From NCBI GenBank assembly GCA_904501885.1, contig CAJGCP010000036.1:1-22425 (forward strand): a stretch of DNA of 22,425 nucleotides, in the 5' to 3' direction. This DNA is from an uncultured Acetatifactor sp. Lineage in GTDB: Bacteria > Bacillota > Clostridia > Lachnospirales > Lachnospiraceae. A program made the translations under genes and the position numbers. How positions within the stretch are numbered: the stretch's first letter is position 1; the number at the start of each line of letters is the position of its first letter. Below the pieces are notes generated by a model. That model had not been told where the DNA came from and made no database searches. It saw nothing but the letters and a program-made list of their open reading frames with translations. This document shows positions 7,171 to 14,477 of this stretch, piece after piece.

Positions 7171-8727
7171 GTGGAGTTCATCAAAAAGAATATACATATG
7201 GACCGTATCCGTGTACAGGCAGCGACCCAATTTGCTTTAGAAGAGGATGTGAATCTGCCGGAAAGTAAGCCGGATGTGAATCAAATCCATTTGGACAAAG
7301 GCGAAATCTGTATTGATGAGGTGAAGGTGGCCACGGATTGTGTCATCATTCGAGGCAGATTGCAATATGCCATTCTATACCACACCAGAGAGGATGGTTG
7401 TGGGTTGGTTTCTTTGAGTGGCAAGATTCCATTTGAGGAGAAGATTCACATGGAAGGTGTGACGTTGGCTGACATGGTGACTGTGGAGGACATGTTGGAG
7501 GATATGACTGTGACGGTCATCAATTCCAGAAAACTGAGTATTCAGGCATTTGTGCGCCTAAGAGCGTGGGTGGATGAATTGTTTGATCAGGAAATTCCCA
7601 TTGCCTGCAGATGTGATGAGAAATTAGAATATCACAAGAAAACGTTGCATCCAATGCAAATTGTGGTGGACAAAAAAGATGTGATGCGTATCAAACATGA
7701 AATCAGTTTACCTTCCAATTACCCCAATGTATTCCAGCTTCTCTGGAAGGATATTTCCCTGCGGGAAGTAGAGTGGAAATTAATGGAGGATAAAATTGCC
7801 GTTTCCGGAGAAGTATGCATCGCTTTGATTTATGAAGGAGAGGGGGAAGAACACGGAACCAGGTGCTATGAAACAACTTTTCCTTTCCATGAAACAGTAG
7901 ATGCCTATGGATGCGGAGAGGGGATGGTAGGAGATATTTCCTATCGCCTGCGCCAGCAGGAGGTGACTCCGAGACCGGATTTTGATGGTGAGATGAGATG
8001 CCTTGGGGTGGAACTGGTGGTGGATCTTTGTGCTCGTATCTATGTAGAAGAGACGGTGGAGATGTTGGAAGACGTCTACGGCATTACCAAGGATGTGGAA
8101 GTAAGACAAAAGGCGGAAAAGGTAAACAAAAATTTAGGTTGTATTACAGCAAAAACCAAGGTTACGGACCGCATCAAGGTGGACAGAGGTCCTGTATTTC
8201 AGTTACTGCATTGGGAAGGAAATCTTTGCGTGGAACGCAAAAGTGTGACAGATGGGGGGATTCTGATACAGGGAAATGTGCCGGTAAAGGCAATGTATGT
8301 GACAGAGGGGGACGACAGTCCGTACGGTAGTATTTCTACCCAGATACCATTCCAATACACCATAGAGGTGCCCGGTATCTCTGAGGAAGATATGGGGGAA
8401 GTGAAGGCGGAGCTGGAGCAATTACAGGTATCTATGCTGGACGGCGAGGAGATGGATGTGAAGGCTGTACTACGGTTTTCTACGGTAGTGTTAGCAAAGG
8501 AGCCGGTGAAGGTCATAGAAGATGTGAAACTGCTGGATATGGATCGGGAAAAGATGAAGAATCTTCCGGGAATGGTAATATATGTGGTAAAGCCCGGAGA
8601 TAGTTTGTGGAGCATCGGCAAAAAATACCATGCTTCCGTGGAAAGCTTGAAGCAGTGGAATGGCCTGGAAGGCGACGATCTGAAGGTGGGGCAGAAACTG
8701 CTGGTGTTGAAGGGTGTAGGAGATTAA
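7171..8727 (+). CDS. sipL: SipL-like spore morphogenesis protein (DUF3794/SPOCS repeats + LysM)
   Basis: The 518-residue product carries about three DUF3794/SPOCS-type repeats (roughly residues 30-140, 180-285 and 325-440). A C-terminal LysM domain follows (about 468-513), with 'VVKPGDSLWSIGKKYHASV' and 'LKVGQKLLVL'. This is the architecture and size of Clostridioides SipL, which binds SpoIVA and encases the forespore with coat. There is no signal peptide, consistent with a mother-cell protein. I chose GTG at 7171 because GGAGG (7158-7162) lies 8 bases before it. The GTG at 7156 would sit inside the hairpin with no SD. Sporulation control is expected but no convincing sigma-E promoter was identified. 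The gene meets the DUF1934 gene tail-to-tail with a 4-base overlap. Confidence 0.85.
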   Translation: MEFIKKNIHMDRIRVQAATQFALEEDVNLPESKPDVNQIHLDKGEICIDEVKVATDCVIIRGRLQYAILYHTREDGCGLVSLSGKIPFEEKIHMEGVTLADMVTVEDMLEDMTVTVINSRKLSIQAFVRLRAWVDELFDQEIPIACRCDEKLEYHKKTLHPMQIVVDKKDVMRIKHEISLPSNYPNVFQLLWKDISLREVEWKLMEDKIAVSGEVCIALIYEGEGEEHGTRCYETTFPFHETVDAYGCGEGMVGDISYRLRQQEVTPRPDFDGEMRCLGVELVVDLCARIYVEETVEMLEDVYGITKDVEVRQKAEKVNKNLGCITAKTKVTDRIKVDRGPVFQLLHWEGNLCVERKSVTDGGILIQGNVPVKAMYVTEGDDSPYGSISTQIPFQYTIEVPGISEEDMGEVKAELEQLQVSMLDGEEMDVKAVLRFSTVVLAKEPVKVIEDVKLLDMDREKMKNLPGMVIYVVKPGDSLWSIGKKYHASVESLKQWNGLEGDDLKVGQKLLVLKGVGD

Positions 8728-9134
8728 AATAGTTGAATATGAACAGTTGTCTGGGAGATCAGTGCGCCCCCGGATTGTAAGGTATATTGCGCAGTGATCT
8801 GGGGAAGGTCTTCCTTGTATGTGCAGTTGACAAGGGTGGTATGGATGTCCATTGTCAGACTGCCAAAAGGTGTTTGATAGTCCGCCTGAAACTCGTGGGC
8901 GGGATCAAAGACCATGCGGGTATTGTAGAGGCCCTTTTTGGACATTTCCAATACATTGTTTTTGAATTTAATGGTATTTTTGATGGTCGCATCGGTGCCC
9001 TCTATGGTCTCGTCATAGAAGATATAGAGGGTGCCGTTTTTTTCGTAATATTCTGCAATTGCTTTTGTTTCAGTAATGTTTTCTGCACCGGATTCGTCTG
9101 TCTGGTGTCCGGTCAGGGTTAAGGTAACATTCAT
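8724..9134 (-). CDS. DUF1934 (YwiB-like) beta-barrel protein
   Basis: A 136-residue cytoplasmic protein with alternating strands from 'VTLTLTGHQTDESG' through 'YYEKNGTLYIFYDE' to a C-terminal 'VHIQLF'. This pattern fits the DUF1934/YwiB family, small calycin-like barrels of unknown function in Firmicutes. Its ATG (9134) is 3 bases from the murI stop, and its SD (GAGGAA) lies in the murI 3' end, so the two are translated from one message. Its TAA and the TAA of the SipL-like gene share TTAA (8724-8727). Family call is fairly sure; role unknown. Confidence 0.75.
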   Translation of the reverse strand: MNVTLTLTGHQTDESGAENITETKAIAEYYEKNGTLYIFYDETIEGTDATIKNTIKFKNNVLEMSKKGLYNTRMVFDPAHEFQADYQTPFGSLTMDIHTTLVNCTYKEDLPQITAQYTLQSGGALISQTTVHIQLF

Positions 9135-9137
9135 CGT

Positions 9138-9974
9138 TTAATATTCCTCAATTTGTATGGTCTGTGCGGTGGGAATGCCATGTTCTATGATGGAATTGGC
9201 AAATTCCAAAAAGCGTTCTGCTTTATCGCTGACAAAGAATTGATACTGTTGTTCCCCGGGAGAGGGAGCTTTGGGGTTTAACAAATCCATATCGGACAAT
9301 AAATGTTGCAAGGTCACTGCAGTTTCGTAAGCAGGATTTACCAGTGTCACTCTGCCTCCAACCACTTTCTGAATGGTGGAGCGCAACAGGGGATAGTGGG
9401 TACAACCTAAGATGAGAGTATCGATGTCTTTGTCTGTCAACTGAGCCAAATAACGGGAAGCCACCTCATGGGTAACAGAGTCGTTTAGCCAGCCTTCTTC
9501 CACAAGGGGGACAAACAAAGGGCATGCTTTCCCGTAAATGGTGGCGTCCGGATTTAGCCTGTTTATGTAGGTATTATAGATGCGGCTACCAATGGTACCT
9601 TCTGTGGCGATGACACCGATGTTACCATTTTTGGTTGTCCCTGCAGCTACTTTTGCACCGGGTTCCACGACACCAATGATGGGGATGTCAAACTCTGCCT
9701 GCAAGGCTTCCAATGCGTAGGCACTGGCTGTATTACAGGCAACTACAATGGTTTTTACATGGTGCGTACGTAGGAAACGTACAATCTGCCGGGAAAATCT
9801 AGTGATGGTTTCTTTGGATTTGCTGCCATAGGGAACCCGGGCAGTATCCCCAAAGTATATCATTTTTTCATTGGGAATCTGTTGCATGATTTCCCGAAAT
9901 ACGGTTAAGCCGCCCACGCCGGAGTCAAAAACACCGATGGGGGCGTCTTTTTGCAGTTGATTAGTTGATTCCAT
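9138..9974 (-). CDS. murI: Glutamate racemase
   Basis: Makes D-glutamate for peptidoglycan in the cytoplasm. The 278-residue product has the N-terminal 'IGVFDSGVGGLTV' (Asp17), 'YFGDTARVPYG' (40-50), the first catalytic cysteine Cys80 in 'VVACNTASAYA', 'IIGVVEPGAK' (99-108) and the second, Cys191, in 'LILGCTHYPLL'. Length is normal. The ATG at 9974 has GGGAGG 9 bases upstream, and the first 14 bases overlap the end of the small membrane-protein gene. It is coupled to the DUF1934 gene downstream. Confidence 0.95.
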   Translation of the reverse strand: MESTNQLQKDAPIGVFDSGVGGLTVFREIMQQIPNEKMIYFGDTARVPYGSKSKETITRFSRQIVRFLRTHHVKTIVVACNTASAYALEALQAEFDIPIIGVVEPGAKVAAGTTKNGNIGVIATEGTIGSRIYNTYINRLNPDATIYGKACPLFVPLVEEGWLNDSVTHEVASRYLAQLTDKDIDTLILGCTHYPLLRSTIQKVVGGRVTLVNPAYETAVTLQHLLSDMDLLNPKAPSPGEQQYQFFVSDKAERFLEFANSIIEHGIPTAQTIQIEEY

Positions 9975-10263
9975 TTTGAAAAGCCTCCCAATAAGAGCTT
10001 AATGCTTCAAACAGGCCACAGCGGATACGGATTTCCTCCGGCTTGGCCATCAAAAGTTGACGATAGAGAGTATTGTCATCTGACTGATTGTGGGGCATTG
10101 AACGGTTGGTGGATGACATCATTTCGGATACAAGTTCCCCGGAACTGTCAACCATCCGGACGGTGTCAGGGGTTAGGGTCAATTCCGGAAAGAAATATCC
10201 CCACCAGCAAATCAAAGCACAGACAGTCATTACGATAGATAAACTTCTTTTTATTATATTCAT
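9961..10263 (-). CDS. Small membrane-anchored protein of unknown function
   Basis: A 100-residue protein I do not recognise. Residues 6-27 form one hydrophobic segment, 'SIVMTVCALICWWGYFF', after a basic N-terminus (KR). It is a single-pass membrane or exported protein with a polar, Ser/Met/Asn-rich region (about 40-65) and a helical tail. The ATG (10263) has AGGAGG 8 bases upstream. It overlaps murI by 14 bases, so the two are probably translationally coupled. A link with cell-wall synthesis is inferred from position only. Confidence 0.65.
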   Translation of the reverse strand: MNIIKRSLSIVMTVCALICWWGYFFPELTLTPDTVRMVDSSGELVSEMMSSTNRSMPHNQSDDNTLYRQLLMAKPEEIRIRCGLFEALSSYWEAFQNGIN

Positions 10264-10326
10264 GGCATCTTCCTCCTGGACCGTGATGACGGCGATTAGT
10301 GGAAAGTATTGCCATGATCTTAAAAT

Positions 10327-10349
10327 ATAAACCTAATACTTTGGTTTAT
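10327..10349 (-). terminator. Weak hairpin downstream of the GntR gene
   Basis: A 7-bp inverted repeat ATAAACC/GGTTTAT with a 9-base loop lies 8 bases past the end of the GntR gene and is followed on the minus strand by ATTTTAA. It is A/T-rich and weak; it could be a poor terminator or an operator before the small membrane-protein gene. Confidence 0.3.
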
Positions 10350-10356
10350 TTTTTTA

Positions 10357-11043
10357 TTATTTTTCCTGTTCCAGGCGAATCTGCCGGATGATGGCATTGC
10401 GCTGGTTGTCGATATGGGTTCTGGATGCTTTGGCAGCTCGTTCAGCGTCCCCTGCCACCAGAGACTCGTAGATTACCTGATGTTCTTGAATCAGGGTCTG
10501 GTGTTGGGTACTGTCCTTAATATATTCAAAACGATAACGATACATCTGTTGGGACAGATTGTTGATAAGCTGTATCAGTTTGGGGTTGCCGGTTGCACGG
10601 ATAATAATATCATGAAGTGCCACGTCTGCTTCTGCAATTTGGCGCAGATCACCGGTTTCCACTGTTGCAGCGAAAGCTGCGCAGGCGTTTTTCAGTGCGT
10701 CCAATTCTTCGGCAGTGATACGTTTGCAAGCAAGCTCGATACAAAGCACATCCAGTGCCTCTCTAACCTCCAGCACATCATTCATGCTTTTCTCTGTGAT
10801 TTGTGCCACCTCTGCTCCGCGACGGGGCGTCATAATCACAAGACCCTCCAATTCCAACATGCGGATGGCTTCCCGGATGGGGGTTCTGCTGACCCCAAGT
10901 TTATTGGCCAGATGGATTTCCATCAGACGTTCGCCGGGTTTTAATTCGCCGATAAGAATGGCGTGACGCAGGTTGTTAAAAACCACATCCCGCAGGGGGA
11001 GAAATGCATCCATGTTTACTTGAAAAGAATCATTCATACCCAT
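10357..11043 (-). CDS. GntR-family regulator, FadR/FCD subfamily
   Basis: A 228-residue DNA-binding repressor or activator. The N-terminal winged helix shows 'LKPGERLMEIHLANKLGVSR' and 'TPIREAIRMLELEGLV', a textbook GntR recognition helix. The C-terminal FCD domain keeps a likely metal site: Asp-x3-His in 'ADVALHDIII', then His in 'EHQVIYESL' and in 'RTHIDNQR'. Such domains sense small organic acids or sugar derivatives. The ATG at 11043 follows AAGGTGG; an in-frame TTG at 11067 would overlap ispE and is less likely. It lies 16 bases after ispE in one operon. The three TTGTATACAA sites at the operon promoter are the expected GntR-type operators, so autoregulation is inferred. Ligand unknown. 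Confidence 0.9.
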   Translation of the reverse strand: MGMNDSFQVNMDAFLPLRDVVFNNLRHAILIGELKPGERLMEIHLANKLGVSRTPIREAIRMLELEGLVIMTPRRGAEVAQITEKSMNDVLEVREALDVLCIELACKRITAEELDALKNACAAFAATVETGDLRQIAEADVALHDIIIRATGNPKLIQLINNLSQQMYRYRFEYIKDSTQHQTLIQEHQVIYESLVAGDAERAAKASRTHIDNQRNAIIRQIRLEQEK

Positions 11044-11059
11044 AATGACCACCTTTCCA

Positions 11060-11920
11060 TCAAGCAATCGGGGTGGTAAGGAAAATCTGCTTTGCCACCT
11101 GAGTTGCCTTTATTTTTTCATAGGCGCTTTGCGCCTTTTCGTACTCTGTGAAAATACCAAATACCGTGGGACCGCTGCCACTCATAAGGCTGGCATGGGC
11201 ACCATAGGTTATCATAAGTTGCTTGATTTCTTTAATGATGGGATGTGCAGGAATGGTCACTGTCTCCAGCACATTTTCCATGTGGGGCAGAATGCCGGGC
11301 AAATTGCCTGCCTGAATGGCTGCCACCATGGCGTCGATGTCCGGATGTTTGTCTACTCCCTGCGCGTCCAAATGTTCATACACGAACTTGGTGAATACAT
11401 TGATATCCGGCTTTGCCACCAAAATATGACACTGGGGCATGGGCGAGAGTGGTGTGAGTATTTCACCGATTCCTTGGGACAATGCAGTTCCTCCTAAAAT
11501 GCAGTAGGGAACATCGGCACCGATGGAAACAGACAACTCCATCAACCGTTTGGTAGAAACGTCTAATCCGTACAATTCCCGAATCCCCTTTAGCACGGCT
11601 GCTGCATCCGTACTGCCACCGGCCATACCTGCGGCAATGGGGATATTCTTCTCTAATTGGATATGCAGTCCGCCCGACAGCCGGAATTCTTCAAACATCA
11701 GCTTTGCTGCCTTGTAAACCAGATTGTTTTCATCTGCGGGCAGTTCAGCATGGTCCGTTTCTACCGTGATGCCCAGCGGGGTCTTCGTCAAAGTGAGTTC
11801 GTCGTAAATACCCACATTCTGCATCACCATCTTTACCTCGTGATAGCCATTTTCCAGACGACGAAGCACATCCAGTCCCAGATTGATTTTTGCGTATGCC
11901 TTCAATGTGATACTATCCAT
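11060..11920 (-). CDS. ispE: 4-(cytidine-5'-diphospho)-2-C-methyl-D-erythritol kinase
   Basis: GHMP kinase of the MEP isoprenoid pathway; it phosphorylates CDP-methylerythritol in the cytoplasm. The 286-residue product has 'AYAKINLGLDVLRR' (9-22), 'NGYHEVKMVMQ' (24-34), the ATP loop 'PIAAGMAGGSTDAAA' (94-108) and the C-terminal 'SLMSGSGPTVFGIF'. The ATG at 11920 (MDSITLKA) has AAGGA 7 bases upstream. The frame is open a further 44 codons, but that part runs back through the promoter and operator palindromes and is not translated in my view. First gene of the ispE-gntR operon. Confidence 0.95.
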   Translation of the reverse strand: MDSITLKAYAKINLGLDVLRRLENGYHEVKMVMQNVGIYDELTLTKTPLGITVETDHAELPADENNLVYKAAKLMFEEFRLSGGLHIQLEKNIPIAAGMAGGSTDAAAVLKGIRELYGLDVSTKRLMELSVSIGADVPYCILGGTALSQGIGEILTPLSPMPQCHILVAKPDINVFTKFVYEHLDAQGVDKHPDIDAMVAAIQAGNLPGILPHMENVLETVTIPAHPIIKEIKQLMITYGAHASLMSGSGPTVFGIFTEYEKAQSAYEKIKATQVAKQIFLTTPIA

Positions 11921-11949
11921 AAATGTTTCCTTGTTTGACGCAAGATTCT

Positions 11950-11985
11950 TTGTATACAATTTTGTATACAATGTTTTGTATACAA
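11950..11985. promoter_or_regulatory. Three TTGTATACAA operators (GntR-type)
   Basis: The 10-bp palindrome TTGTATACAA occurs three times, at 11950-11959, 11962-11971 and 11976-11985. Centre spacings are 12 and 14 bp. They fill the region from just past the -10 box into the ispE leader. Short T-G-T-A-T-A-C-A palindromes are typical binding sites of GntR/FCD regulators, and one is encoded in this operon. Confidence 0.8.
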
Positions 11986-11987
11986 AG

Positions 11988-12016
11988 ATTATATCTAATT
12001 TTGTGTTTCCAGTCAA
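11988..12016 (-). promoter_or_regulatory. Predicted sigma-A promoter of ispE-gntR
   Basis: On the minus strand, TTGACT (12016-12011), a 17-base spacer and a perfect TATAAT (11993-11988). This is among the best promoters in the window. The start of transcription would fall within the operator nearest the -10 box. Confidence 0.8.
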
Positions 12017-12062
12017 TGGATACAGCCCCATTTTTCGCTTGAAATATCTCATTTAGAAGTGA

Positions 12063-12107
12063 AAATCCTGAACTGAAATGGAAATCCAATCAGCTCAGGA
12101 TTTTTTT
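12063..12107. terminator. Terminator after the sugar operon
   Basis: Arms 12063-12076 and 12090-12103 (AATCCTGA..., one mismatch) with a 13-base loop. T7 follows on the + side and T4 on the - side. It lies just after the NagB-like gene and before the ispE promoter, so it would stop the leftward operon. Confidence 0.7.
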
Positions 12108-12129
12108 ATCTGTAAAAATAGATTTTAAA

Positions 12130-13077
12130 TTAGTACTGGAAGAAATCGTCCGGCTCAATGGTGGAAGCCAGGTTTTCGCTCATAATGATGTGAGTCGGAT
12201 TGGTGCGTAACTGCAGGATGGAAGCGGGCACTTCCTGACTGGGTTCTCCAAAGATACACAGACGGGAGGTAAGTCGCTGCCATGTGACATGGGAACCGGC
12301 AGTGGTGATACCATGCATATCCAATACATTCTTTGCTTTCATGGCGTCTCTGGGACCCATCATAGCGCCCTTGGGAGGCACCTTGGAAATATCGCCGGAG
12401 CAGCCGAAACCACCATGCAAACTGTTTTGCGCGATGGTTAAAGGATGGAGGCTTGCTACCTTTGCACCCTGTTCCAGATATTCTTCCATGGTGGGCTTAT
12501 ACCAATCCTCTACAGGGTCAATGAATGCCAAATGACCGGGCCAGCCGGGACCGGAATAAACGATATCAGCCTCTCCGTCTGCTTCCAGCATTTTGGAGAA
12601 ATCAGGGGTATTTTTGGCACTGTGATAAATGAAGTTTTCTTCCTTGAATCCAAGACCCTGAATGTTTTTAATCATATATTCATTAAATGCGTATCCAAAA
12701 CCAGCCTTATAAGTCAGAGGTGCGATATTGCCGTCCTCGTCTGCCCATTCATCCATCATGTAGAATTTTACGTTGCGCATGTTGACCTTCATCTGCTGCA
12801 GCATGTATGCCACCTTGCGGTAGGTGGGGCAGGGGTTACACATAATCATGACGCATTTCTGATCCAGGCGGTCAGAATCCACGATACGCTTTACCATATC
12901 GGTGAGCATGATCATTTCAAATTCGTCGTTGCGGATGACATCCAATTGGATATTGGGATTGGAAGGGTGTTTGCCGTTCATGGCAACGATGTCTTCCTTT
13001 GTAATTTTACGCACTCTGTCTATTTCAGATTGGTTCTTAAAGGGATACCAATCATGAGAAAAAGTTTCTTTAAACAT
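12130..13077 (-). CDS. Divergent NagB-like (glucosamine-6-P isomerase/deaminase fold) protein
   Basis: A 315-residue member of the NagB/RpiA/phosphogluconolactonase fold, larger than classical NagB (about 240-266). The NagB catalytic Asp72 region is kept as 'FYMMDEWADEDG' (Asp109). The hallmark 'GVGxDGHIAFNEP' appears as 'GPGWPGHLAFIDP' (176-188). The ring-opening His is kept (His182), but the partner Asp141 of E. coli NagB is Pro180 and Glu148 is Asp187. The Gly/Thr-rich phosphate loop is replaced by 'CNPCPTYRKV' (80-89). It probably acts on a phosphorylated sugar other than GlcN6P, or isomerises without deamination. The ATG at 13077 has AAAGGA 7 bases upstream. Last gene of the kinase operon, 43 bases after the ceramidase-like gene. 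Confidence 0.75.
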   Translation of the reverse strand: MFKETFSHDWYPFKNQSEIDRVRKITKEDIVAMNGKHPSNPNIQLDVIRNDEFEMIMLTDMVKRIVDSDRLDQKCVMIMCNPCPTYRKVAYMLQQMKVNMRNVKFYMMDEWADEDGNIAPLTYKAGFGYAFNEYMIKNIQGLGFKEENFIYHSAKNTPDFSKMLEADGEADIVYSGPGWPGHLAFIDPVEDWYKPTMEEYLEQGAKVASLHPLTIAQNSLHGGFGCSGDISKVPPKGAMMGPRDAMKAKNVLDMHGITTAGSHVTWQRLTSRLCIFGEPSQEVPASILQLRTNPTHIIMSENLASTIEPDDFFQY

Positions 13078-13120
13078 AGGATTTTCCTTTCTAAATTGGT
13101 TTCTAATATCAGAATTATTT

Positions 13121-14455
13121 TTATTTTAATCCTCTGGCAATCTTCAAAGCCTTGTTCATTAAGTCGATACCGAAGGTCTCGCTCAACATGGAGGTGTCGG
13201 TCTCGTAACCACCGGTCACCAGGGACTCAGGTGTGTACATATAACCGGGGAGACAACCATTGGTAAGCTCATTCACAATGACGGTGCCAAAGCCGGCCAT
13301 AGCCTTCAGGTAAAGACCAAATTCTACAAAAGCTTCTCCGGGTACACCGATGACACAACAGCCACCCAGACGGAATGCCTGCACTTCTGCGGGACCTTCG
13401 TCATCCAACAACTCGATTTTTGTGCCGTTTTTCTGCATCACAATGTAGCCCAACTGATCTTCGGAACCTAATAATTTCAGGTTGGCATTCTGCCACAGAT
13501 AGTACTCATCACGATTGGTGGAGTTGCCGTATTTTGCATACAATTCCTTGTAATTTGCTTCGTCTACTGCCACCTTGGCACGTAGTTCTTCTTCTGTACC
13601 AAAATCACGCAAATCTAATTCGTGGGAATCAGAAGCCACTGCGATACTGATATCGTCCTCCCACTGTGCCTTTTCTAATACTTTATGAGCTGCCTTGCCC
13701 AACAATCTGCCCACCCGTTCTGCTTCGTCGTAGCTTTCGCCCTGACGATAATAGCGGCTGGACTGGTTGCCGGAGGTACCCTGTGAAAAGCCTACAATCA
13801 CGCCCGGTTCCAATTCTTCCAGTTGCAATTTAAGGTAGCAGGGATAGTCGGCGGTGCAGACCTCACTCCACTCATGAATGAAGGTGGGATGGAGAGTGTA
13901 GTTCACCATCATACCGCGCACCTTTCCGGCAGCGTCTTGAATCGCCATAACGCTCACCAAAGGATCGTGAGGACCACCGGGAAGACGTCTGTTACCGCCC
14001 ACACCGGATTCGGCACCACAGAGGGAGGTACCATAGGTAAATTTGGCGTCAAAGGCATCCTGTTTTGCTTCTGTCACGATTCCTACGATTTTTTCAATCA
14101 GGCTCTGTACATACTCATGGGGCTGTTCCTTGCCTGCCTCCAAGCTTTCGATGTCCAGTCGACCGGAAGCCCAAGGCCCGGAGTGGGTATGGCTACAGCT
14201 AATCATCACATGGTCGCCGGGAATACCGCAAGTGGTTTCGATGAGGTGGCGGGTTTTGATGACGTGTTTCTTGGAGAAGAATAGCAGGTCCAAAGTGACC
14301 ATAACTATTTCTTCCTCTCCGTTATTTAAATACATACATGCAGCATATAAGGGATCATGTGCTCCCGTGTTATAACGGGGATAGTGGGGATAGCCGGCCA
14401 ATTCCAGACCGGTGGGAGGAGTGATATCCACCCGTTTCATAGCGGCTTTCAGCAT
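13121..14455 (-). CDS. Cytosolic neutral/alkaline-ceramidase-like amidohydrolase
   Basis: A 444-residue protein resembling the catalytic half of neutral/alkaline non-lysosomal ceramidases, zinc amidases that cleave N-acyl bonds. It has 'ISCSHTHSGPW' (85-95, zinc histidines in HTHSGP), 'NYTLHPTF' with the next zinc-type His, and 'GFSQGTSGNQSSRYY', the place of the ceramidase GDVSPN nucleophile loop. 'VNELTNGCLPGYMYTPE' near the end resembles the family C-terminal Tyr region. It lacks a signal peptide and the C-terminal Ig-like domain of secreted ceramidases (650-750 residues). A small cytosolic N-acyl substrate is therefore more likely than ceramide (inference). The ATG at 14455 with AAAGGA 10 bases upstream is preferred to 14494, which would overlap the deacetylase gene. 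Confidence 0.75.
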   Translation of the reverse strand: MLKAAMKRVDITPPTGLELAGYPHYPRYNTGAHDPLYAACMYLNNGEEEIVMVTLDLLFFSKKHVIKTRHLIETTCGIPGDHVMISCSHTHSGPWASGRLDIESLEAGKEQPHEYVQSLIEKIVGIVTEAKQDAFDAKFTYGTSLCGAESGVGGNRRLPGGPHDPLVSVMAIQDAAGKVRGMMVNYTLHPTFIHEWSEVCTADYPCYLKLQLEELEPGVIVGFSQGTSGNQSSRYYRQGESYDEAERVGRLLGKAAHKVLEKAQWEDDISIAVASDSHELDLRDFGTEEELRAKVAVDEANYKELYAKYGNSTNRDEYYLWQNANLKLLGSEDQLGYIVMQKNGTKIELLDDEGPAEVQAFRLGGCCVIGVPGEAFVEFGLYLKAMAGFGTVIVNELTNGCLPGYMYTPESLVTGGYETDTSMLSETFGIDLMNKALKIARGLK

Positions 14456-14477
14456 ATGTTTCTCGTCCTTTCTTATC

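Noticed and set aside
11950..11985. Coding sequence extension of ispE through this region
   Set aside because: The in-frame extension translates the TTGTATACAA palindromes and lies in the promoter and leader; the ATG at 11920 has the proper SD and family N-terminus.
12445..13266. Long + strand open frame (273 codons) across the NagB-like gene
   Set aside because: Antisense shadow of two well-supported minus-strand genes; the product has no recognisable domain and no SD was seen.
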